A stretch of 7,258 bases of DNA from RGIG8748 sp045576175 (GTDB lineage: Bacteria; Bacillota; Clostridia; UMGS1810). Made by a program: the position numbers and the translations under genes. Shown one piece after another: positions 1-5,105 of this stretch (its first letter is position 1; each line of letters opens with the position of its first letter). The notes below the pieces were generated by a model, which was not told where the DNA came from, searched no databases, and worked only from the letters and a program-made list of their open reading frames with translations. The stretch covers positions 1-7,258 of the forward strand of contig JAZNFW010000046.1 of NCBI GenBank assembly GCA_045576175.1, read 5' to 3'.

Positions 1-17
1 TATAAAGGATAATTTAT

Positions 18-776
18 ATGAAAATACTTGAAGTTAAAAATTTAGTAAAATCCTTTGGCAAGACCGAAGTATTAAAGGGTATAGATTTTTCACTCGAAAA
101 AGGCGAGGTACTCTCCATAATTGGCTCTTCCGGAAGCGGAAAGACTACTCTTTTGCGTTGCCTTAATTTTCTAGAGTTTGCCGAGAGCGGCACTATCGCT
201 GTAGATGGCAAGGTAATATATGATGGAAGCTGCAATAAGGCTCTGTCTGACGAAGAGATACGCAAAATGCGACTCAATTTCGGGCTTGTGTTCCAGTCGT
301 GTAATCTGTTTCCACAGTACAATGTGCTCGACAACATAACTCTTGCACCAAGACTTTTAAAATTCGACACCCCCGAAAATATAGACAAAAACGCAAAAAG
401 TCTTATAGAGAGGGTAGGGCTTTCGGACAAAATAGATTTCTATCCCTGTCAGCTCTCCGGCGGTCAGCAACAGAGAGTTGCAATAGCCAGAGCGCTTGCG
501 CTAAATCCCCACATTCTTTGTTTTGACGAGCCTACAAGTGCACTTGATCCCGAGCTTACGGGCGAAGTACTCAAGGTTATAAAAGGCTTAAAGGGAGAGG
601 ATACTACTATGATAGTAGTAACTCACGAAATGGAATTTGCAAAGAATATATCCGACAAGGTTATATTTATGGCAGGCGGAATCATATGTGAGATGGGAAC
701 TCCCGAGGAAGTGTTCGAAAATCCCAAATCGGAGAGAACAAAGATGTTCTTAAACAAATCACTTGAGAATATATAA
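18..776 (+). CDS. Polar amino-acid ABC transporter, ATP-binding subunit (GlnQ/ArtP type)
   Basis: This is the cytoplasmic ATPase that powers import of a polar amino acid through a membrane permease and an extracellular binding protein. The 252 residues are the usual length for the family. Visible motifs in order are Walker A GSSGSGKT (36-43), the Q-loop Gln93 in LVFQSCNLFP, the ABC signature LSGGQQQRVAIARAL (146-160), Walker B ILCFDE with catalytic Glu171, the D-loop SALD (174-177) and the switch His203 in VVTHEM. All catalytic residues are intact. The phrase FPQYNVLDNITLAP and the C-terminal EVFENPKSERTKMFL are typical of the polar amino-acid uptake (GlnQ/HisP) class. AAAGGA at 4-9 sits 8 nt before the ATG. 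The cognate permease and binding-protein genes are not seen and presumably lie upstream. The exact substrate (Gln, Arg, Cys or other) cannot be read from the ATPase, so no symbol is given. Confidence 0.93.
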   Translation: MKILEVKNLVKSFGKTEVLKGIDFSLEKGEVLSIIGSSGSGKTTLLRCLNFLEFAESGTIAVDGKVIYDGSCNKALSDEEIRKMRLNFGLVFQSCNLFPQYNVLDNITLAPRLLKFDTPENIDKNAKSLIERVGLSDKIDFYPCQLSGGQQQRVAIARALALNPHILCFDEPTSALDPELTGEVLKVIKGLKGEDTTMIVVTHEMEFAKNISDKVIFMAGGIICEMGTPEEVFENPKSERTKMFLNKSLENI

Positions 777-785
777 TACTACAGT

Positions 786-806
786 GGGAACGCCGTGTGC
801 GTTCCC
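786..806 (+). other. Perfect intergenic hairpin without U-tract
   Basis: GGGAACGC (786-793) and GCGTTCCC (799-806) form a perfect 8-bp GC-rich stem with a 5-nt loop, starting 9 nt after the ABC ATPase stop. The following bases (CGCTTTG) are not a U-run, so it is a poor intrinsic terminator. It ends 10 nt before the GGAGG of the next gene. It could act as an mRNA stability or processing element between the two cistrons, or as a weak or factor-assisted terminator. The structure is seen directly; the role is inferred. Confidence 0.55.
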
Positions 807-816
807 CGCTTTGTAT

Positions 817-821
817 GGAGG
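817..821 (+). promoter_or_regulatory. Ribosome-binding site deciding the start of the flavoprotein gene
   Basis: GGAGG lies 8 nt before the ATG at 830. A longer in-frame reading from GTG at 797 would place this site inside the coding region and the GTG inside the hairpin, so the ATG at 830 is preferred. Confidence 0.8.
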
Positions 822-829
822 TAAGAAAA

Positions 830-1450
830 ATGAAAGTTATTCTTGTAAACGGAAGTCCCAACAAAGAGGGTTGCACCTATACTGCTCTCACAGAGGTTGC
901 AAAAACACTAAATGAGGAAGGAATTGAAACAGAAATTTTTAATCTCGGTGGAAGGGATATACTTCCTTGCAGAGTATGCGGAGCCTGCAAAAAAATCGGT
1001 AAATGTGTTATTGATGATGCTGTAAATGAATTCACAGCTATGGCAAAGGATGCCGATGGTTTTGTGTTTGGTACGCCCGTGCATTTTTCTGCACCGTCAG
1101 CCCTTATAAAGTGCTTTATGGATAGAGCTTTTTTTAGTGCCAAGGGAGTTTTCTGCCTTAAGCCTGCAGCAGCGGTTATTTCTGCCAGAAGAGCAGGAAC
1201 AACATCTGCCTTTGATGATATAAATAAATATTTTATGATATCCCAGATGCCTGTTATCTCCTCAAAATACTGGAATATGGTACACGGTTCAAAAGCAGAG
1301 GATGTATTAGAGGACAAAGAGGGTATGCAGATAATGCGTGTTCTTGGAAGAAATATGGCCTGGTTTTTAAAGCTTAAAGACTCTGGCGATAAGCTTGGAG
1401 TTAAGTATCCAGTGCAGGAAGAAGATATCCGCACAAATTTTGTAAGGTAA
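830..1450 (+). CDS. Flavodoxin-fold NAD(P)H-dependent oxidoreductase / iron-sulfur flavoprotein-like protein
   Basis: This 206-residue protein belongs to the NADPH-dependent FMN reductase / flavodoxin-like family, cytoplasmic enzymes that bind FMN and pass electrons to quinones, flavins or other acceptors. The N-terminus MKVILVNGSPNKEGCTYTAL is the first beta strand plus the FMN-phosphate loop (GSPNKEG, 8-14). GTPVHF (81-86) matches the loop that contacts the flavin ring. Cys47, Cys50, Cys53 and Cys59 form a compact C-x2-C-x2-C-x5-C motif after the second strand, the spacing known from the iron-sulfur flavoprotein (Isf) group, where it holds a [4Fe-4S] cluster. Whether a cluster is really bound is inference, since many annotated FMN reductases carry the same cysteines. 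The preceding ABC ATPase stops 53 bp upstream and only a hairpin lies between, so co-transcription is possible. No U-rich terminator follows; the next promoter begins 34 bp after the stop. The substrate is unknown. Confidence 0.85.
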   Translation: MKVILVNGSPNKEGCTYTALTEVAKTLNEEGIETEIFNLGGRDILPCRVCGACKKIGKCVIDDAVNEFTAMAKDADGFVFGTPVHFSAPSALIKCFMDRAFFSAKGVFCLKPAAAVISARRAGTTSAFDDINKYFMISQMPVISSKYWNMVHGSKAEDVLEDKEGMQIMRVLGRNMAWFLKLKDSGDKLGVKYPVQEEDIRTNFVR

Positions 1451-1484
1451 TTGTTAACATACTTTTAACTTTAATTGTGTAGTA

Positions 1485-1513
1485 TTGACTTGGGCAATAC
1501 AAAAGTCTATACT
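1485..1513 (+). promoter_or_regulatory. Sigma-A promoter of the zinc-ribbon membrane protein gene
   Basis: TTGACT (-35, 1485-1490) and TATACT (-10, 1508-1513) are separated by exactly 17 bp. The expected transcription start is near 1520, giving a leader of about 16 nt before the ATG at 1536. The -35 box doubles as the TTG that would begin a longer reading of the downstream gene, which argues against that longer start. Confidence 0.82.
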
Positions 1514-1523
1514 AATGAAAAAA

Positions 1524-1529
1524 CGGAGT
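1524..1529 (+). promoter_or_regulatory. Ribosome-binding site deciding the start of the zinc-ribbon membrane protein
   Basis: CGGAGT with core GGAG (1525-1528) is 7 nt before the ATG at 1536. An in-frame ATG at 1515 would lie directly after the -10 box, upstream of the likely transcription start. Confidence 0.7.
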
Positions 1530-1535
1530 GTCATT

Positions 1536-1958
1536 ATGTTTGGAAGATTATTTTACAGATTAAGTGAGAGATACAGGCAGTTTATGATAGGAAGATACGG
1601 TGCCGATGAACTTGGCTTGTTTCTTGTTATAGTATCAATTGTTTTGAGCCTTCTTTCAAGATTATTCTTTTGGGGATTTGTTTTAAGCTTTATTTCGTGG
1701 ATGATTCTCATATGGTGTTTAATAAGAATGTATTCAAGAAATATCGCCAAGAGATATGAGGAAAAGGAAAAGTATCTTAAACTTAAAAATAAGTTTTTAG
1801 CATGGGTAAGAATTAAAAGAGATGCATGGAACAACCGAAAAACCCACAAGTACTTCAGGTGCACAAACTGCAAGGCGAGCATAAGAGTACCAAGAGGAGT
1901 GGGGAAGATTAAGGTTTCCTGCCCCCGTTGCCGAAAAGAAATGATTAAGAAAGCATAA
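1536..1958 (+). CDS. Small membrane protein with two transmembrane helices and a C-terminal zinc ribbon
   Basis: The function of this 140-residue protein is not known. Residues 1-24 are basic and amphipathic (RLFYRLSERYRQFMIGRYG). They are followed by two hydrophobic segments, about 27-41 and 44-63, joined by a very short turn, so both ends should lie on the same side, probably the cytoplasm by the positive-inside rule. A highly charged linker (about 67-105, rich in Lys, Arg and Glu) leads to a rubredoxin-knuckle-like zinc ribbon with C109-x2-C112 and C129-x2-C132, separated by a basic segment containing IRVPRGVGKIKVSC. Similar short proteins of this layout occur in Clostridia as uncharacterised zinc-ribbon proteins (from general knowledge; no search was run). 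The basic ribbon could bind nucleic acid, a ribosome or a protein partner at the membrane, which is inference. The gene has its own promoter and shares a terminator with the convergent hydF. Its stop codon overlaps the terminator arm. Confidence 0.75.
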   Translation: MFGRLFYRLSERYRQFMIGRYGADELGLFLVIVSIVLSLLSRLFFWGFVLSFISWMILIWCLIRMYSRNIAKRYEEKEKYLKLKNKFLAWVRIKRDAWNNRKTHKYFRCTNCKASIRVPRGVGKIKVSCPRCRKEMIKKA

Positions 1959-1992
1959 AAATACTGCATAGCATTTGCTATGCAGTATTTTT
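1957..1992. terminator. Bidirectional intrinsic terminator between convergent genes
   Basis: AAAAATACTGCATAGCA (1957-1973) is perfectly complementary to 1976-1992, giving a stem of about 16 bp around a tiny AT loop. The arms start with A5 and end with T5, so each strand produces a hairpin followed by U residues; on the plus strand this continues as ATTTTATT. The upstream gene's stop (1956-1958) and the hydF stop (1991-1993) both overlap the arms. Confidence 0.9.
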
Positions 1993-3151
1993 ATTTTATT
2001 ATTTCAAGGCTTCTTTTAAGAATTCCGTTCATATGCGCTATTGCTGTGCCGTAGTTTGTTATAGGAACTTCGCTTTCTTTTGCAGCAAAAATTCTCGATT
2101 TCATCTCACTTTCATTTAGCATACATCCTCCGCAGTGTACTATCAGTGCGTAGTCTGTAAGCTTATCAGGAAATTCCATACCCGAAGAAAATTCAAAATT
2201 TAAGTTCTTTCCTGTGTGCTTTTTAATGAGATTAGGAAGCTTTACAGTACCGATATCCTTGCACTGTCTGTGATGAGTGCATCCTTCGGATATAAGTATT
2301 TTATCGCCGTCTTTAAGTTTATCTAGATTAAGTGCCCCGTTTACCGCACTTTCCAAAAGTCCTTTGACCCTTGCCATAAGTATGGAAAAAGATGTGAGGG
2401 GTATAGATTTGGGCACAATTTCTGACACTTCACGGAAAGCCTGACTGTCTGTTACAACTAAAGATGGCTTTATCTTATCTAATGCTTTTTTAAGTTCCGA
2501 TGGCTTAACAACCACAGAAATCGCATCAGCATCCAGTGCATCTCGTATAGCTTGCTGTTGTGGTAGTATAAGGCGTCCCTTTGGTGCAGATTCATCGATT
2601 GGCGTTACAAACACTACAACATCATTGGGTTTTACAAAATCTCCTACCATACGAATAGGATTTGCCTTTGGCGCCATAGAAATAAGCATTTTCTTAAAGT
2701 CTTCTATGTTTCGTCCTGTTTTTGCACTTACGCATAAGGCATCTTCTGTAATATCCTCTGTATCACATTTATTAAACACTACTATGTGGGGGATACCTTT
2801 TTCTTTAAATGTGTCAATTAGCTCTTCGTCATAGTGGTTTAATCCTTGTGTAGCATCTACAACAACAACTGCTATATCTGTTTTTCGTATAATTTCATTT
2901 GTTCTTTTTATCCTAAGCTCCCCAAGAACTCCAAAGTCATCTATACCTGCAGTATCTGTTATAACAACAGGACCGAGTTTTCCAAGCTCCATAGCCTTGG
3001 AAACGGGGTCGGTGGTTGTGCCGGCTATTTCGGACACAACAGACATCTTTTGATTTGTTATAGCATTTGCGAGACTGGATTTTCCGGCATTTCTTCTGCC
3101 AAAAAAGGATATATGCACTCTGTTTGAGGAAGGTGTTTTATTAAGGCTCAT
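1991..3151 (-). CDS. hydF: [FeFe]-hydrogenase H-cluster maturation GTPase HydF
   Basis: HydF is the cytoplasmic GTPase and iron-sulfur scaffold that, with the radical-SAM enzymes HydE and HydG, builds the 2Fe subcluster and delivers it to hydrogenase HydA. The 386-residue product has all three HydF domains. The GTPase domain (about 10-160) carries G1 GRRNAGKS (18-25), the Thr-rich switch EIAGTTTDPV (41-50), G3 DTAG (66-69), G4 NKCD (127-130) and G5 SAK (142-144). The middle dimerisation domain (about 170-265) contains the HydF-typical APKGRLILPQQQAIRDALD. The C-terminal cluster domain carries EGCTHH (Cys291, His293) and HCGGC (Cys340, Cys343), the three cysteines that ligate the [4Fe-4S] cluster in HydF. 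These features separate it from the related GTPases Der and MnmE. The start at 3151 is chosen because GGAGG (3157-3161) is 5 nt upstream; a start six codons earlier would swallow it. hydE, hydG and hydA are not in the window. Confidence 0.96.
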   Translation of the reverse strand: MSLNKTPSSNRVHISFFGRRNAGKSSLANAITNQKMSVVSEIAGTTTDPVSKAMELGKLGPVVITDTAGIDDFGVLGELRIKRTNEIIRKTDIAVVVVDATQGLNHYDEELIDTFKEKGIPHIVVFNKCDTEDITEDALCVSAKTGRNIEDFKKMLISMAPKANPIRMVGDFVKPNDVVVFVTPIDESAPKGRLILPQQQAIRDALDADAISVVVKPSELKKALDKIKPSLVVTDSQAFREVSEIVPKSIPLTSFSILMARVKGLLESAVNGALNLDKLKDGDKILISEGCTHHRQCKDIGTVKLPNLIKKHTGKNLNFEFSSGMEFPDKLTDYALIVHCGGCMLNESEMKSRIFAAKESEVPITNYGTAIAHMNGILKRSLEIIK

Positions 3152-3156
3152 ACTTA

Positions 3157-3161
3157 CCTCC
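3157..3161 (-). promoter_or_regulatory. Ribosome-binding site of hydF
   Basis: Read on the minus strand this is GGAGG, followed by TAAGT and the ATG at 3151. It lies inside the longer in-frame reading that starts at 3169, and so supports the shorter protein. Confidence 0.8.
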
Positions 3162-3188
3162 AATAGCAAAGCTTAAAATACTATTAAT

Positions 3189-3217
3189 ATTGTATCATTT
3201 GTTAAACTTACTGTCAA
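3189..3217 (-). promoter_or_regulatory. Sigma-A promoter of hydF
   Basis: On the minus strand TTGACA (3217 to 3212) and TACAAT (3194 to 3189) are separated by exactly 17 bp. The predicted start is near 3182, giving a leader of about 30 nt. The -35 box overlaps one ACTGT pentamer (3210-3214) that recurs in this intergenic region. Confidence 0.85.
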
Positions 3218-3340
3218 ACAAAAAGATTTACCTTTGCTTATTTTGATTAAGCTATAAAATTGAATATTTACTGTTGCGTCAAGATGCACACACTCTTTTG
3301 TATATAGTTGCTAAATATATTCCGTAAAACAGTATTTATA

Positions 3341-3369
3341 TTGACAAAAAAAGACAGTTATTTTATAAT
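3341..3369 (+). promoter_or_regulatory. Consensus sigma-A promoter of the purine permease gene
   Basis: TTGACA (3341-3346) and TATAAT (3364-3369) match the consensus perfectly with a 17-bp spacer, and AT-rich DNA upstream could act as an UP element. Transcription should start near 3376, leaving a leader of about 59 nt. That is too short for a purine aptamer, and none is recognised upstream either. Confidence 0.9.
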
Positions 3370-3420
3370 TTAAAATAGAAAAGTTTTTAACTTGAATTTT
3401 GTATCAAAAATATATTTTAA

Positions 3421-3426
3421 GGAGGA
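3421..3426 (+). promoter_or_regulatory. Ribosome-binding site that sets the GTG start of the purine permease
   Basis: GGAGGA is 8 nt before GTG at 3435. The open frame extends upstream to 3399, but that stretch contains this site and encodes an unrelated N-terminus, so it is taken as leader. Confidence 0.8.
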
Positions 3427-3434
3427 ATATTCAA

Positions 3435-4790
3435 GTGAACAAATTGGAAAGCTTTTTTAAAATCAAAGAGAGAGGAAGCAGCATCCGCACTGAGATTATT
3501 GCCGGTATAACCACATTCTTGGCTATGGCGTACATTCTGGCAGTTAATCCCAATTACCTTTCAATAGCAGGAATTCCTGCAGGCGCAGCTTTCTCCGCAA
3601 CAGCTATTTCGGCAGCAATCGCCACACTTTGTATGGCGTTTTTTGCCAACTACCCCGTAGCACTTGCATCCGGTATGGGACTTAATGCATTCTTTGCATT
3701 TACAGTCTGCGGTACAATGGGCTACTCCTACAAGGTTGCTTTAACAGCCATCCTTATTGAAGGTATTATCTTTATGATACTCTCTATCTTTAAGTTCCGT
3801 GAGGCTCTTGTAAACAAGATTCCCGCCAACTTAAAGTTCGGTATCACAGCAGGTATTGGTCTCTTTATTACAATTATTGCTCTTATTAACGCAGGCATAG
3901 TTGTAGGTGACCCCGCTACAACTGTTGCTCTTGGTAACATTGCATCACCTCAGGTTGTGCTTGCACTTGTAGGTCTTTTAGTTATTGGTGTGTTCCAGCA
4001 TTACAGAGTTCCGGGCGGAATTCTCCTTGGAATTATTGTTACCTGGATTCTTGGCATAGTATCTGAGCTTTGCGGTTGGTATGTTCCCAATCCCGATGCA
4101 GGTGTATACTCCGTAATCCCTGTATTTTCCATGAGTGCATTCCAGGCACCTCTTTTCTTTGACTTTGACTTTGGTTTTGTTGCAAAGAATTTAGCTTCAT
4201 TTGCACTCGTAGTATTCACATTCCTCTATACAGATATTTTTGATACTGTAGGAACTCTCATTGGTGTTGCACAGAAGGGCGACCTTCTTGACAAAGATGG
4301 TAAGCTTCCCAAGGCTGGCGGAGCACTTATGGCAGACGCTGTAGGTACAGTTGTTGGTGCATGCCTCGGTACATCCACAGTAACAAGTTATGTAGAGTCC
4401 AGCGCGGGCGTTGCTGCAGGCGGTAAGACAGGTCTTGCTTCTGTTGTTACAGCAATTCTCTTCATCTTATCACTCGTTCTTGCTCCTGTATTTACAGCAA
4501 TCCCCGGATTTGCTACAACACCTGCTATGCTCTATGTTGGTCTTCTTATGCTTTCTTCTGTTAAGAAGGTAGACTTCGAAGGAGATGCTGCAGATGTTAT
4601 CGGTGCATTCCTTGCAATCGTTATGATGCCTCTCACATATTCCATAGCAAATGGTATTATGTTCGGTATGCTCGCTTGGGTTATCTTAAAGGTAGTTACA
4701 GGCAAAGTAAAAGACATAAGCGGTGTTATGTGGATTTCTGTTGCACTTTTTGCTGCATACATCATCCTCAAGGCTCTTGGTCTTGCATAA
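3435..4790 (+). CDS. NCS2-family purine permease (AzgA/PbuG type, guanine/hypoxanthine/adenine uptake)
   Basis: This is an integral membrane transporter of the nucleobase-cation symporter-2 superfamily, AzgA-like branch, importing purine bases for salvage. The 451 residues are the expected size. The N-terminal RTEIIAGITTFLAMAYIL (18-35) and ALASGMGLNAFFAF (76-89) are family hallmarks. TDIFDTVGTLIGVA (266-279) and LGTSTVTSYVESSAGVAAGG (311-330) are the two conserved substrate-site segments of the AzgA group. The rest is a succession of hydrophobic helices, consistent with the 14-helix UraA fold, ending in a hydrophobic C-terminus. Translation begins at GTG (3435) after GGAGGA. The gene is monocistronic, with a consensus promoter before it and a strong terminator after it. 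PbuG and PbuO of Bacillus are the nearest named relatives I recognise. The preferred base cannot be decided by eye, so no symbol is given. No purine riboswitch is visible. Confidence 0.94.
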   Translation: MNKLESFFKIKERGSSIRTEIIAGITTFLAMAYILAVNPNYLSIAGIPAGAAFSATAISAAIATLCMAFFANYPVALASGMGLNAFFAFTVCGTMGYSYKVALTAILIEGIIFMILSIFKFREALVNKIPANLKFGITAGIGLFITIIALINAGIVVGDPATTVALGNIASPQVVLALVGLLVIGVFQHYRVPGGILLGIIVTWILGIVSELCGWYVPNPDAGVYSVIPVFSMSAFQAPLFFDFDFGFVAKNLASFALVVFTFLYTDIFDTVGTLIGVAQKGDLLDKDGKLPKAGGALMADAVGTVVGACLGTSTVTSYVESSAGVAAGGKTGLASVVTAILFILSLVLAPVFTAIPGFATTPAMLYVGLLMLSSVKKVDFEGDAADVIGAFLAIVMMPLTYSIANGIMFGMLAWVILKVVTGKVKDISGVMWISVALFAAYIILKALGLA

Positions 4791-4815
4791 TTTTTTAAAA
4801 TACAATTCATACTAT

Positions 4816-4853
4816 ACACCCCAATGGATATGTATCGTTGGGGTGTGTTTTTT
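4816..4853 (+). terminator. Intrinsic terminator after the purine permease
   Basis: ACACCCCAA (4816-4824) pairs with TTGGGGTGT (4838-4846), a 9-bp stem with a 13-nt loop, followed by G and six T (4848-4853). It starts 25 bp after the permease stop and separates that gene from the next promoter. Confidence 0.88.
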
Positions 4854-4885
4854 ATGTCAAACCCAGTAAAGCAGGAGCATTTATA

Positions 4886-4914
4886 TTGACAGAATTATAT
4901 ATTTATGGTATACT
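4886..4914 (+). promoter_or_regulatory. Very strong sigma-A promoter with extended -10, upstream of a leader and the CNNM gene
   Basis: TTGACA (4886-4891), a 17-bp spacer and TATACT (4909-4914), with TG at 4906-4907 forming an extended -10 element. It is the best promoter in the window. Transcription should begin near 4921. The only annotated-size gene it can serve starts at 5106, leaving an unusually long leader of about 185 nt. Confidence 0.9.
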
Positions 4915-4947
4915 ACAGAAAAATATTGTGAAAGTGAGGATAATAAA

Positions 4948-5007
4948 ATGGATTCAGACGGGTGTCACAGTTGCACTTTTGCTGGACTGTACTATTTACT
5001 GCTATAA
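4948..5007 (+). CDS. Possible small ORF (19 residues) in the CNNM leader
   Basis: ATG at 4948 follows GTGAGG (4934-4939) by 8 nt and opens a 19-codon frame ending at TAA (5005-5007), 10 nt before the terminator-like hairpin. The translation is MDSDGCHSCTFAGLYYLLL: an acidic start, a Cys-His-Ser-Cys motif and a hydrophobic tail of Tyr and Leu. It could be a leader peptide whose translation controls the hairpins, a free micropeptide, or chance. Supporting signs are the promoter, a reasonable ribosome-binding site and the placement before a terminator. Against it, the frame is very short and I recall no family. No function is assigned. Confidence 0.35.
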   Translation: MDSDGCHSCTFAGLYYLLL

Positions 5008-5017
5008 ATAACTAAAG

Positions 5018-5058
5018 CATACCTATGTAGTACGAAATTGAATATAGGTGTGTTTTTT
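5018..5058 (+). terminator. Terminator-like hairpin in the CNNM leader
   Basis: CATACCTAT (5018-5026) pairs with ATAGGTGTG (5044-5052), 9 bp including one G-U pair, with a 17-nt loop and six T at 5053-5058. It lies 10 nt after the small ORF and 47 nt before the CNNM start, where it would cut transcription from the strong promoter. It shares the 12-mer GGTGTGTTTTTT with the terminator of the upstream permease gene. Confidence 0.7.
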
Positions 5059-5105
5059 GCGTTTAAAACAAGTATTTAATACAGAAACGGAGATATATTT
5101 TAAAA

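Larger units (their letters stand above)
4915..5105 (+). promoter_or_regulatory. Structured leader upstream of the CNNM transporter gene, candidate attenuator
   Basis: Between the strong promoter and the CNNM start lie a possible 19-codon ORF (4948-5007), a hairpin within it (ACAGTTGCA at 4967-4975 against TGC at 4980-4982 and GACTGT at 4985-4990, with a TG bulge), and a terminator-like hairpin with T6 (5018-5058). TGTACTAT (4988-4995) can also pair with GTAGTACG (5027-5034). That would compete with the first hairpin and place the terminator's left arm inside a loop. No convincing second promoter is seen before 5106, so expression of the CNNM gene plausibly depends on readthrough. I do not recognise a known metal riboswitch (M-box, yybP-ykoY or NiCo). 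The alternative is a self-contained short RNA or peptide gene of about 135 nt. Confidence 0.5.

Noticed and set aside
797..829. An upstream GTG start that would add 11 residues to the flavoprotein
   Set aside because: The GTG lies in a hairpin and the added stretch contains the GGAGG ideally spaced for the ATG at 830; the family begins at MKVILVNGSP.
877..1434. Long minus-strand open frame (185 codons) opposite the flavoprotein gene
   Set aside because: It is an antisense shadow of a well-supported gene, with no recognisable domain and no ribosome-binding site noticed.
1485..1535. Longer N-terminus of the zinc-ribbon membrane protein from TTG 1485 or ATG 1515
   Set aside because: The TTG is the -35 box and the ATG 1515 is next to the -10 box, both upstream of the expected transcript start.
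1991..3151. Der (EngA) or MnmE GTPase instead of HydF
   Set aside because: Only one GTPase domain is present, and the C-terminal CTHH and HCGGC cluster motifs are specific to HydF.
3218..3434. Possible purine riboswitch upstream of the purine permease
   Set aside because: The conserved purine-aptamer core was not found, and the promoter at 3341-3369 leaves a leader of only about 59 nt.
5057..5085. Second promoter for the CNNM gene (TTGCGT, 17 bp, TACAGA)
   Set aside because: The -35 overlaps the terminator U-tract and the -10 is poor (TACAGA); TTTAAT nearby has the wrong spacing. Too weak to list as a feature.
4915..5105. Known metal riboswitch (M-box, yybP-ykoY or NiCo) in the CNNM leader
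   Set aside because: None of their conserved cores could be recognised by eye; only the generic hairpins described were found. A covariance-model search would settle it.
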